Below are positions 1 through 8,002 of a DNA stretch of 64,000 nt, piece by piece. A program made the position numbers and the translations under genes. The notes under the pieces were generated by a model, which was not told the origin of the DNA, searched no databases, and saw only the letters and a list, made by a program, of their open reading frames with translations. Every line of letters starts with the position of its first letter. The first letter of the stretch is position 1. The stretch is from Lachnospiraceae bacterium AF51-6-b8A (GTDB lineage: Bacteria > Bacillota > Clostridia > Lachnospirales > Lachnospiraceae): the NCBI GenBank assembly GCA_027682585.1, contig JAQCZH010000003.1, forward strand, positions 128,740 through 192,739, given 5' to 3'.

Positions 1-432
1 TCCCTTATCCATGGCGATAGCGCAGGGCAGATAGCCATTGCCCGTATATCTGATGCCATAGAGATCAAATGCCGCCTGCACCTTGCCATTTTCCCCATCA
101 GCTCCATGCAAAGCCATAAAGACGATATCGGCAGCCTGACAGATCGCAATCACATTGGGACCAAAGAAGGTTTTTGACTGATCCTTGCGTCTTGCCCGGA
201 TAGCCACGATATCAGGTGCTGTTTTCGGGATATCCTCCACCTTGACAGAGGCCTCCTCCGCCCGATCGAAGATCTCGCTGATGTCGCACTCCGCGTCCTG
301 ATAGCCCATGAACACATCCAGAAGCAGAACCTGATGTCCCTTGCGGCGGAGGGCTCTGGCCACCATATCCCCGGACTTAAAAGACACATCCCGCTCGGTA
401 CTTAATCCGCCTGCCAGAACAACAACCTTCAT
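1..432 (-). CDS. ddl: D-alanine--D-alanine ligase, N-terminal part
   Basis: The enzyme joins two D-alanines with ATP in the cytoplasm to supply the peptidoglycan precursor. The visible 144 residues open with MKVVVLAGGLSTERDVS, the usual Ddl start, and continue to the conserved ALHGADGENGKVQAAF and AIAMDKG segments of the N-terminal and central domains. The rest, including the ATP-grasp core, lies beyond the window's left edge. The ATG follows GGAGG by eight bases. It could belong to a Van-type ligase subgroup, but the specificity residues are not in view. Confidence 0.9.
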   Translation of the reverse strand, partial: MKVVVLAGGLSTERDVSFKSGDMVARALRRKGHQVLLLDVFMGYQDAECDISEIFDRAEEASVKVEDIPKTAPDIVAIRARRKDQSKTFFGPNVIAICQAADIVFMALHGADGENGKVQAAFDLYGIRYTGNGYLPCAIAMDKG

Positions 433-685
433 CTCTAACGCTCCTCCATATGTATGGCAGTCCGGTTCACGCCCCGTGAATATCTGACTGTCATGAACAG
501 AAGAACCCATGCAGAAACATTCTTCAGCATCAGTTCATACAAGTCCCAAATGTCTGGTCAAGTGTACTTCATACGGGAAAAAACCGCAAGAATCCTCTCT
601 TAATGCGGGTATTAAAGCCTATCCGCCCATCCTTTTCCTGCGGGGGGCAAGCATATGATGGCAGATGAAGATGGGCGCCATCCTT

Positions 686-1858
686 TTACAGGATAGCAAT
701 TCCAAGAGGTCTCTGCATAATTCTCTGTTCTTCCAGTTCATCCACCTTGCGACCGGGCAGAAGGGTACAGATTCCGTGGATAGACCGCCGATCCCGCTGA
801 TAACCATCCTCATCTCCCATCGCCCGCAGAATCTCCATATGGGTGCGCAAAAGTCTTGCCAGAAGCAGAGCGCTGCCATCCCGCCGCATATTGGAAATTG
901 CCTCGTTGATATAAATCAGGGCAAACTCATAGACCTGCCGCGAAGCATAGCAGAGGGCCAGATTATTCTGAGCAACCGCCAGCAGCCTGCGCAGGGGAAC
1001 CTGATTGCGGCTTCTCTCCTTAATCACTGTCATAACGCCGCCCAGCAGATGAGCCGCCTTCCTCCCCTCTCCGCCATAAAGATAGACCAGGCCGAGAATG
1101 TTCAAAAGATGAATCTCCAGACGATCCGGCGCCATAGCCGGAATGGAAGCCATGGGATCAAAATTCCTGCGGGTAATCTCCATCGCCTGTAAAGTCGCCT
1201 GCTCCAGTCTATGATAGAGGCGAATCTGTTCCGGATCAATTGCATTGCCCTCTTCCAGAAAATGTCGGCGCATCTCCTGCTGCTCTTCTTCTGCCAGCAT
1301 TTTACTTCTATGATATCTGTCAAAAGAGAGAGCTGACTCCCCGCGCCTGTGAACCACGCTCTCCGGCTTCTTCGTCTTTATTGTCTTAGCCGCTGGAAAG
1401 AAGCCCTCTCCCCGAGCCTGAATCATCTGGCGTTTCTCCTTGATCATCTCCAGAAGTCCCAGCAATTCCAGATACTGTCTTGCCGCCAGGTCATCGTGCT
1501 GTGCCAGTTGCTCCAAGATCCAGAGCCAGTCCGGATCCTCCTCCAGGATGCCAAGTTCCAGCAGCCGATAGAGCCTCTGCTTGATCTGCTCGGTCAGGTA
1601 CTCCTCCGTATTAGAACAGGACCAGCAGAACTCAATGGGCAGTCCCAGGCGATCCAACAGCTGCATCAACAGGCGAAATCCAGGCATCTGCTCTCCCGTC
1701 TCAATGCGGGACATTGTGCTGCAGGAGCAAAGTCCCTCACACAATCGTGTCTGAGATATGCCCAGTTCCTCTCTTCTCTGCCGGATCAATCCCCCGATCT
1801 GATCCTGGTTGCAGGTAAAACCAGACCTGGCATACGCCGGGCCTCCCAACTTCGTCAT
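686..1858 (-). CDS. XRE-family regulator with TPR-like C-terminal region
   Basis: This 390-residue cytoplasmic protein begins with an XRE/Cro helix-turn-helix (about residues 20-75, with GISQTRLCEGLCSCSTMSRIETGEQMP split across its helices) and continues as a long alpha-helical region typical of tetratricopeptide repeats. That layout is known from the Rgg/PlcR/PapR-type (RRNPP) regulators, which often sense peptides. The chosen ATG sits five bases after GGGGAGG; an ATG five codons further upstream would place that site inside the gene. No short secreted peptide gene was recognised nearby, so peptide sensing is only an inference. Confidence 0.75.
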   Translation of the reverse strand: MTKLGGPAYARSGFTCNQDQIGGLIRQRREELGISQTRLCEGLCSCSTMSRIETGEQMPGFRLLMQLLDRLGLPIEFCWSCSNTEEYLTEQIKQRLYRLLELGILEEDPDWLWILEQLAQHDDLAARQYLELLGLLEMIKEKRQMIQARGEGFFPAAKTIKTKKPESVVHRRGESALSFDRYHRSKMLAEEEQQEMRRHFLEEGNAIDPEQIRLYHRLEQATLQAMEITRRNFDPMASIPAMAPDRLEIHLLNILGLVYLYGGEGRKAAHLLGGVMTVIKERSRNQVPLRRLLAVAQNNLALCYASRQVYEFALIYINEAISNMRRDGSALLLARLLRTHMEILRAMGDEDGYQRDRRSIHGICTLLPGRKVDELEEQRIMQRPLGIAIL

Positions 1859-1981
1859 AACACACCTCCCCATAACAAATAGCTGTTCTGATTTGTCACG
1901 CGATTTTTATTTTCTCCCCAGAGACGACGAGATGCTCTCTCCAAGCCATTCTCTCGCCATAAACAATCGAGCACTCGCCTG

Positions 1982-2047
1982 GCAGATATTCGATTGTCGT
2001 AAACAATAGAATAGATACCCCGCAGATATTCGATTATCATAAATAAA
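1982..2047. promoter_or_regulatory. Pair of 40-bp-spaced direct repeats upstream of the XRE gene
   Basis: Two near-identical copies of GCAGATATTCGATT(G/A)TC(G/A)TAAA start at 1982 and 2022, exactly 40 bases apart. They lie 120-190 bases upstream of the XRE gene's start, in an otherwise gene-free stretch (1859-2265). Two copies four helical turns apart suit a dimeric repressor or activator. Autoregulation by the neighbouring XRE protein is an inference. Nothing else recognisable was found in this gap. Confidence 0.45.
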
Positions 2048-2265
2048 AATCTTCCTGAACTAATTTTATCACCCAAAAAGCCTGCCATTCATGACATCCC
2101 ATGCAATCACAGGAGGTCTTTGTGACAGGCCTTTATCTCAGCAGCAGAATGTTCGCGGTTTCCTCACTCTGCTGTTCTTTATTTCGTTTTTCTTTCCGCT
2201 TCACCCTGTAACCGGCGTGCACGTCCAAAACATAATCGGGATCATCCGCCGCAGTATGCGGTCAT

Positions 2266-2796
2266 TTACGCTTCTGGCTCAATCAGCCCGTAACTTCCAT
2301 TTCTTCGGCGGTAAACCACATTGACAGCATCCGTCTCCGCATTGGTAAAGACGAAAAAATTATGCCCAAGAAGTTCCATCTGTGCGCAGGCATCCTCGGC
2401 ATACATGGGTTTTAAGTCAAACTTCTTGGTGCGGACAATCTTAATCTCTTCCTCCTCATTCTCATCAAATCCCTCTTCAAAAGCCGGATTTAACACAGCT
2501 CCCTTATGAGCCCGGTCAACCAGCTTATGACGGTACTTGGTCAGCTGATCTTCAATCCCCTCAGAAGCCGCATCAATCGATACATACATGTCATCCGTTG
2601 TCTTCTCGCAGCGAACAATGCCTCCTTTGACGGGAATGGTCACCTCGACCTTCTGCCCGGCCTTATCCACGCTCATCGTCACATGCGCTAATGTATCCTC
2701 GCGAAAATATCGGTCCAACTTAGAGAGCGCATCCTCTACAGCGCTCTTCAAACCATCGGTCAGTTCAATGTTGCGTCCGGTAATTGTTGTCTTCAT
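2266..2796 (-). CDS. hpf: Ribosome hibernation promoting factor, long form
   Basis: HPF binds the 30S decoding region and pairs ribosomes into inactive 100S dimers in stationary phase or stress. The 176-residue protein has the N-terminal RaiA/HPF beta-alpha fold (residues 1-100) and a C-terminal dimerisation domain after an acidic linker (FDENEEEEIKIVRTKKF), ending in the conserved stretch from PMYAEDACAQME to VVYRRRNGSYGLIEPE. This length is standard for the long form of Bacillota. The ATG is preceded by GGAGG at a normal distance. It is transcribed alone. Confidence 0.95.
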   Translation of the reverse strand: MKTTITGRNIELTDGLKSAVEDALSKLDRYFREDTLAHVTMSVDKAGQKVEVTIPVKGGIVRCEKTTDDMYVSIDAASEGIEDQLTKYRHKLVDRAHKGAVLNPAFEEGFDENEEEEIKIVRTKKFDLKPMYAEDACAQMELLGHNFFVFTNAETDAVNVVYRRRNGSYGLIEPEA

Positions 2797-2848
2797 AAAG
2801 TCTACCTCCAGTTTCCGAAACGAGAAGACTTGTCCTTCTCATATCTTT

Positions 2849-2876
2849 ATTATAAGCATTTATAACTTGCCATCAA
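2849..2876 (-). promoter_or_regulatory. Promoter of hpf
   Basis: On the minus strand a TTGATG -35 element is separated by 16 bases from a perfect TATAAT -10 element, about 55 bases upstream of the hpf start. The rest of the gap up to the next gene (2877-3157) holds another TATAAT at 2956-2961 on the plus strand without a clear -35, possibly for the SDR gene. No further feature was recognised there. Confidence 0.6.
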
Positions 2877-3157
2877 GCGATTTTCTTTAATATATTCTGA
2901 TAATTACCCATTCTTTCTTTATTTTATTTGATAAGTAAACTCATGACAGATCGCCTATAATAGGATTATCTGTGGAGGCTTTCCCCCGGGGCCCCATGAT
3001 ATTGCATCCCCCTGCCGACACCGTGATCCCGTTTCAAAAGTCACTCACCGCGTCAGGAATCATTCATTGCGAAGGGCCTGTTCTCAGGTGAAAATACAAT
3101 TGCGTCACAAGATCAACAGGTCCGTCTCCCACATCATCTTATGGAGTGAATTTAACA

Positions 3158-3991
3158 ATGCTTTCTGCTCAATCTTCGAATCACAGAAAAACCAATTCAC
3201 ACTCTGCCGTTTCTTCCGTCTATCCCCCTTCTCCTGAGCCGCCTCGCGCCAAGTCTGCCTTTATAACCGGTGCTTCCGGCGGGATCGGGGCTGCCATTGC
3301 AAGGGCTTTAGCCCGGAGAGGATATCGGCTGACTCTTCTTGGGCATCACTCCGGGCAGGCACTAAAAGATCTGACACAGGAGCTGCGGTCTTGTCCCCCC
3401 CATCAAGGTCCCTCAATTGAGGTTCTTCCTCTGCTTGGAGATATTGCCGATCCGGCTTTCGTGCAGGAGGCGGCCAGGAAACACTTACAGCAATACCGCT
3501 CCATTGATCTCATCGTCAACAACGCCGGCATCGCTCATCTTGGTCTGGTCACCGATATGTCTGTCGGGGAGTGGCAGCGTCTGATGGATGTCAATGTAAA
3601 TGCCCTCTTCTATACAACCAGATCTCTGGTTCCATCCATGATCCGGGCCAAAAGAGGACAAATCGTCAATATTTCCTCCATGTGGGGCCGGGTCGGAGCC
3701 TCCTGCGAGGTGGCCTACTCCGCTTCCAAGGGAGCCGTCAACGCTTTCACCATGGCTCTGGCCAAGGAACTGGCCCCCTCCCATATCCAGGTCAACGCTC
3801 TGGCCTGCGGCATGATCGACACGCGGATGAACGCTATGCTCTCCGCCGAGGACAAGGCGGCCATCACTGAGGATATTCCTGCCGACCGCATGGGAACAAC
3901 GGAGGATGTCGCCCGTGCCCTGCTCGCCCTTCTGGACGCCGGTGATTATCTGACCGGCCAGGTGATCGGCCTCGACGGCGGCTACATCTGA
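3158..3991 (+). CDS. Short-chain dehydrogenase/reductase, FabG-like
   Basis: This 277-residue NAD(P)-dependent oxidoreductase carries the classical SDR signature: the TGASGGIG cofactor loop, the NNAG motif, the catalytic serine in VNISSMWG and the YSASK active site. It ends with the GQVIGLDGGYI tail seen in 3-oxoacyl-ACP reductases. The N-terminal 35 residues before the Rossmann fold are unusually Ser/Pro-rich and unlike FabG. The ATG was chosen over an upstream GTG at 3146 because GGAG lies 11 bases before it. No fatty-acid genes are adjacent, so the substrate is unknown and a role in housekeeping lipid synthesis is not shown. Confidence 0.85.
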   Translation: MLSAQSSNHRKTNSHSAVSSVYPPSPEPPRAKSAFITGASGGIGAAIARALARRGYRLTLLGHHSGQALKDLTQELRSCPPHQGPSIEVLPLLGDIADPAFVQEAARKHLQQYRSIDLIVNNAGIAHLGLVTDMSVGEWQRLMDVNVNALFYTTRSLVPSMIRAKRGQIVNISSMWGRVGASCEVAYSASKGAVNAFTMALAKELAPSHIQVNALACGMIDTRMNAMLSAEDKAAITEDIPADRMGTTEDVARALLALLDAGDYLTGQVIGLDGGYI

Positions 3992-4093
3992 TATTACATG
4001 TCATGCAACTGCATGACTTATCACGCAAATCCACTGCCCGCCGTGCAAGCTTTCTGTAAACTGAACCTGTTCTTTACAGAGAGGAGCAGGCTC

Positions 4094-4579
4094 ATGGGAC
4101 GCAGAAAGGCAGCAGATTCGGATCCATTCAAGTACCACGATATCACGAAGGATCCGGAGCGTCTCAGACGGGCTGCTCTTCTGGCTAAGAATCTCAATTA
4201 TCTGACCCTGCGCCATCCCGTGAGTAAGAGAGCGCTTGGCGCCTATGTCGGCGTCCGCTATGAGACGATTACCCGCTACTACCGCGGACAGATTCTGCCA
4301 ACGCCCGAGCGGGAAGCCAAATTAGCCGCATTCTTTGGCGTCAATCCCACAGAACTCTATTCTGCAGACCACATCATTCCGACAGAATTGCGTGAGGTTG
4401 ATCCCGATACCCTGCGCGACGCTCTTGACAAACATTTGTCCCGTTACTATCAACTTTCTCCCTCTTCACGAAGGCAGGTGGACCTGCTGACAGAAGATCT
4501 TTACTGGCAGGATCGAATCGATCGAATCTCCCAGCCGTCCGATAAGGGACTTAAAGATTACAGCGGGGAAGACAGCTGA
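4094..4579 (+). CDS. XRE-like DNA-binding protein
   Basis: A 161-residue basic protein with a central helix-turn-helix (about residues 40-85: KRALGAYVGVRYETITRYYRG, then LAAFFGVNPTEL) of the XRE/lambda-repressor type. Flanking parts are charged and have no recognised domain. The ATG at 4094 is preceded by GAGGAG at seven bases; upstream codons in the same frame lack a ribosome site. It follows the SDR gene by about 100 bases in the same direction. Its target is unknown. Confidence 0.7.
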   Translation: MGRRKAADSDPFKYHDITKDPERLRRAALLAKNLNYLTLRHPVSKRALGAYVGVRYETITRYYRGQILPTPEREAKLAAFFGVNPTELYSADHIIPTELREVDPDTLRDALDKHLSRYYQLSPSSRRQVDLLTEDLYWQDRIDRISQPSDKGLKDYSGEDS

Positions 4580-4624
4580 TTTCCTGCCGTAAATTCCCGC
4601 CAGGCAAACGATTGCGGATCAATC

Positions 4625-4654
4625 GTGACACATCCCGATGTCTGATCTTATAAT
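4625..4654 (+). promoter_or_regulatory. Promoter of the Dabb gene
   Basis: GTGACA (five of six matches to the -35 consensus) and TATAAT are separated by 18 bases, roughly 105 bases upstream of the Dabb-domain gene. The long leader between them has no recognised structure. Confidence 0.55.
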
Positions 4655-4759
4655 ATATATGCAGCTTCTCCCCAAAGGATCTTCTTACCAGTGGGACATA
4701 GGCTTTTGATACCTGCTGCATCTCAATATTCTTAGCCCTGACAGAGGAGGGAATTTCAT

Positions 4760-5062
4760 ATGGTTAAACACGTTATTTTGTGGACACTGAAAGATGAATA
4801 TGACACAGCCAGAAAGGCCGAGATCAAACGGAGAATCAAAGAAGGACTGGAAAGTCTGGCCGGACAGATCCCCGGACTGGTGAAAATCACGGTTCATACC
4901 AATGGCCTTGAAACCTCCAACGCGGACCTCATGCTGGATGCCAGCTTTGACAGTTTTGAGCATCTGAAGGGTTACTCTATTCACCCCGCCCATGTAGCAG
5001 TCGCCGACGGTATCGTTCGGCCCTATACCGCTTCCAGAGTTTGTCTGGATTTCGAGACTTGA
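4760..5062 (+). CDS. Dabb (stress-responsive A/B barrel) domain protein
   Basis: A 100-residue protein that is almost entirely one dimeric alpha+beta barrel domain. It opens with MVKHVILWTLKD, the hallmark of the family, and has the late YSIHPAHVAV segment, which matches the family's H-P-x-H motif. Dabb proteins are small cytoplasmic ferredoxin-like barrels, some acting as cyclases or stress proteins, but most bacterial members have no known substrate. It is a single gene with its own promoter. Confidence 0.85.
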   Translation: MVKHVILWTLKDEYDTARKAEIKRRIKEGLESLAGQIPGLVKITVHTNGLETSNADLMLDASFDSFEHLKGYSIHPAHVAVADGIVRPYTASRVCLDFET

Positions 5063-5330
5063 CCATCGACCTGGAACCGATGGATTACTACGGTTCTGCT
5101 CTGTTTTATCCAAATTTCTCAACCGAAAGTCCGGATCGACTCCGTCTTCGGTGGGATTCCTTAATACTGAAAATTGTATCTGCCAATGAAGTCATCTACA
5201 CTCTTGCCCGCGGTCACTCTCGCTACCGCGATCTGCTGTTCCAGTCTCATGTATCCAGTTCTCCTCCTCTCACTGATGTCCTAGATAAACTCATCAAAAT
5301 GGAATATCTGATGTCGTTTTATACCTCTTA

Positions 5331-5339
5331 TGGTATAAT
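5331..5339 (+). promoter_or_regulatory. Extended -10 promoter of the HipB-like gene
   Basis: TGGTATAAT is an extended -10 element (TGnTATAAT), 45 bases upstream of the HipB-like start. No good -35 is present, as is common for extended -10 promoters. The preceding gap (5063-5330) contains an open frame without ribosome site or homology, which I do not call a gene. Confidence 0.55.
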
Positions 5340-5383
5340 TTATAGACTTGATCCATCGAATTTCCAAAGAAAAGGAGGCCATA

Positions 5384-5800
5384 ATGAGCCGAATTGGCGA
5401 CTATGTAAAGGAAAACCGGCGCAGACTCGGCATCACCCAGGAGGAGTTCGCCGTCCGTTCCGGTCTCGGCCTGCGCTTCGTGAGAGAATTAGAGCAGGGC
5501 AAGAAGACCGTCCGCATGGATAAGGTCAACCAGGCCCTGCAGATGTTTGGGATGGAGGCCATTCCCGGCCCTGTGTCTCAGCCACAGAAGGCATCCCCAG
5601 CAGATAGCGTTCTCATTCCCGAAAGAGGAAAAAAAGATGGCGGGGCATCTTCTTCCACTCGCAGTCATAAGAGAGCTCTCTCCTCTCAACTGCCTGAGAC
5701 TGTCCGGCAAAAGCATGGGACAAAGGATGATATCACAGAATCAGAAGCCTCCCCGGTTCTCTCTGACCGGGAAGAAGAGGACGACATCTGGCTTCTTTAA
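5384..5800 (+). CDS. HipB/Y4mF-type antitoxin-like regulator without a HipA partner
   Basis: The first 60 residues (IGDYVKENRRRLGITQEEFA, then GLGLRFVRELEQGKKTVRMDKV) are a compact XRE helix-turn-helix almost identical in layout to HipB/Y4mF antitoxins, which bind operator DNA and neutralise the HipA kinase. Here a 75-residue low-complexity, Ser/Lys/Glu-rich tail follows, and the next gene is a glycosidase on the opposite strand rather than hipA. The ATG is preceded by AAAGGAGG. It is either an orphan antitoxin or a free-standing regulator. Confidence 0.7.
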   Translation: MSRIGDYVKENRRRLGITQEEFAVRSGLGLRFVRELEQGKKTVRMDKVNQALQMFGMEAIPGPVSQPQKASPADSVLIPERGKKDGGASSSTRSHKRALSSQLPETVRQKHGTKDDITESEASPVLSDREEEDDIWLL

Positions 5801-5816
5801 GACAATTCCCTGACTG

Positions 5817-7544
5817 TTACATTTTTCGCCAAATGGCATACCCTCTGCCGCCCAGGATCTGATCACTGCAGCCCTCCTGCATCAGGAGTTCTCCCCCCTG
5901 CAGATCAGCACTGATATCAATTTTTTCTGCGCTGTTGTTCAGGCAGATGATCAGTTCTGCCTCTTCATTGGAACGGGAGAAAATGTACAGGCCCGCTTCG
6001 TTCTTGCGAACCAGCCTGAACTTCCCATATGTGAGAACCGGGTTCTGCTTTCGCAGAGCAATCAGACGCCTGAAGAAATCGCTGTAGCCCAGTCCCGCTC
6101 TCTTCCAGGGCATCGGCCCGCGAAGAGCGGACTCCGTATCCCCGTCCATTCCAAGCTCATCTCCATAGAAGACGCAGGGAATCCCAGGAGATGTGAACAG
6201 GAAGACTTCCGCCAGCTTGAATCTGTTCTCATCCCCCTGGCAGTCTGACAGGAAACGATTCACATCGTGGCTGTCAAGCAGGTTCAGCTGTACACGCAGG
6301 CTGCTTGTGCGGTAACGCAAGAGCATTTTGGCAACCCGATCATGGAAGACTTCCGTTCCGATCTTCCCTTGTCCGAAAAAATCCAGGCAGATCCTGCGAA
6401 AGCTGTAATTCATCGTGGAGTCAAACATATCCCCGTTGAGCCAGGTCTCAGCGCTCTCCCACACTTCTCCAATCAGAACGCTCTGCGGGTTGCTTGCCCT
6501 TGACACGCGCTTAAACTCCCGCCAGAATTCCCGGTCCACTTCATTGGCCACATCCAGCCGCCAGCCATCAATCCCAAACTCCTTTAGCCAGTATCTGCAC
6601 ACCTCCATAAAATAGGCTCTGACATCAGGATTTGACGTATTCCACTTTGGCATCTTTTGACTGTAAGCGAAACAGCTGTAGCGGGGTTTCTCTCCTCTTT
6701 TCTCTGACCTGATCACCGGATGTTCCAGACGATAAAACCAATCCGCATATTGGGACTTCGCGCCATTTTTGACGACATCATCAAATTTGGAAAAGTACCA
6801 GCTGCAATGATTAAAAACCCCGTCAATGATAATACGCATCCCCCGACGATGCGCTTCTTTGACCAGATGACGAAAATCTTCATCTGTTCCAAGATTCGGC
6901 GAGATGTGAAAGTAGTCCAGCAAATCGTATTTGTGATAGGCGCCTGCCGTAAAAATCGGATTTAAGTAGATGCAGTTAAATCCCAGCTCCTGAATATATC
7001 CAAGTTTTTCTCTGATGCTATTGATTGTCCCCCCTAATCTGCTTTCGAGCTGAATCCCCCTCTCCCAGGGCATTTTCCCCCCAGCAGCATTCATCTCCTC
7101 TTTCTCACTTACGAAACTGTCCGGAAAGATGTTATAGACAATCGCCTCCTGAAACCACCTGGGTTCCCAACCCAGCTCCTCCCTCCGGATATAGGGATAC
7201 TGATAGCAGTCATCGCTTTCCCGGGGAGGGATCTCCTCCGTCTGTTCCGCATAGTGATAGAGCGTCTCCTCCGCGTCGATCAGCTGAAAATAATAGCAGA
7301 CGCGTTCAAAAGGGGTCTCAAACGTCGCGTCAAAGTAGTCAAAGAGACCTGCGGACATGATCTTATCCATCTGGACAGGAATAAAATGGCTCGGGTCGCT
7401 GGGCGGCACCCGATCTCCATACCACAGGATCACTTGCTCCACATCATTCCTGGCCGTTCTGAGCCGAATGGTCAAATTCGACTCTGTGTTCGCAAACGCA
7501 TATTGGGACAGGGGAATATGTAATATAGCTTCTCTCTTAATCAT
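5817..7544 (-). CDS. GH13 alpha-glycosidase (neopullulanase/cyclomaltodextrinase type)
   Basis: A 575-residue cytoplasmic enzyme predicted to cleave alpha-1,4-linked maltodextrins, cyclodextrins or pullulan fragments. An N-terminal beta-sandwich (about 1-120) precedes the TIM barrel. The GH13 catalytic signatures are present: the Asp nucleophile in GWRLDVANEVD, the acid Glu in LIGEVWES and the transition-state Asp in LLDSHDVNR, plus the DGVFNH region. There is no signal peptide, consistent with intracellular GH13 subfamily 20 enzymes acting on imported sugars. No maltose transporter is adjacent. Confidence 0.9.
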   Translation of the reverse strand: MIKREAILHIPLSQYAFANTESNLTIRLRTARNDVEQVILWYGDRVPPSDPSHFIPVQMDKIMSAGLFDYFDATFETPFERVCYYFQLIDAEETLYHYAEQTEEIPPRESDDCYQYPYIRREELGWEPRWFQEAIVYNIFPDSFVSEKEEMNAAGGKMPWERGIQLESRLGGTINSIREKLGYIQELGFNCIYLNPIFTAGAYHKYDLLDYFHISPNLGTDEDFRHLVKEAHRRGMRIIIDGVFNHCSWYFSKFDDVVKNGAKSQYADWFYRLEHPVIRSEKRGEKPRYSCFAYSQKMPKWNTSNPDVRAYFMEVCRYWLKEFGIDGWRLDVANEVDREFWREFKRVSRASNPQSVLIGEVWESAETWLNGDMFDSTMNYSFRRICLDFFGQGKIGTEVFHDRVAKMLLRYRTSSLRVQLNLLDSHDVNRFLSDCQGDENRFKLAEVFLFTSPGIPCVFYGDELGMDGDTESALRGPMPWKRAGLGYSDFFRRLIALRKQNPVLTYGKFRLVRKNEAGLYIFSRSNEEAELIICLNNSAEKIDISADLQGGELLMQEGCSDQILGGRGYAIWRKM

Positions 7545-7641
7545 TCATCTCTCCTGGGAAACAGGGCCTTTCTGCTCTTCGCTCTTTTGGCTCTCCGGGT
7601 GTCAACTGTCAATAACTATATCACGATATTGGCCGGCTTTT

Positions 7642-7986
7642 CTACTCCCAGTCCTTCCAGGTCTTCGGCTGATAGCCGATCGTAGCCTGTCTGCCATTTC
7701 TGACAACAGGCATCTTCATAACCTGGGGATTCTCCAGGAGTTTATCAAAGCGATCTTCCTCAGCCAGATAGCGAAGAAGCGTCACCGTCTTCTGATCCTT
7801 TGCCCCCTCGTCGATCAAAAGCTCCAGATGGCCTCCGACGGCATTTAAGACGGACCGCAATTCTCCCCTGGAGAAGCCCTTCTCCCTGAGATCGATACTC
7901 TGAAAGCGGATACCTCTCTCCTGAAAGAAGCGCTCGGCCTTGCGGGTATCCGCGCTTTTCTTCACTCCAAAAATCTGAATATTCAC
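7642..7986 (-). CDS. ArsC/Spx-like thioredoxin-fold protein lacking the catalytic cysteine
   Basis: A 114-residue protein with the ArsC/Spx fold: IQIFGVKKSADTRKAERFF at the N-terminus and the KMPVVRNGRQATIGYQPKTW end that marks the family. Related clostridial proteins carry Cys in the KKC-x-DTKKA position, while here it is Ser (KKSADTRKA), so arsenate reduction or redox sensing by that residue is unlikely. I chose the GTG at 7986, after GAGGAGGAG. The longer reading would overlap the upstream MATE gene's end. It probably forms an operon with that transporter gene. Confidence 0.7.
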   Translation of the reverse strand: MNIQIFGVKKSADTRKAERFFQERGIRFQSIDLREKGFSRGELRSVLNAVGGHLELLIDEGAKDQKTVTLLRYLAEEDRFDKLLENPQVMKMPVVRNGRQATIGYQPKTWKDWE

Positions 7987-8002
7987 CTTCTGCTCCTCCT
8001 CT

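Noticed and set aside
5041-5523. Open frame between the Dabb and HipB-like genes
   Set aside because: It overlaps both genes out of frame, has no ribosome site and contains the extended -10 promoter.
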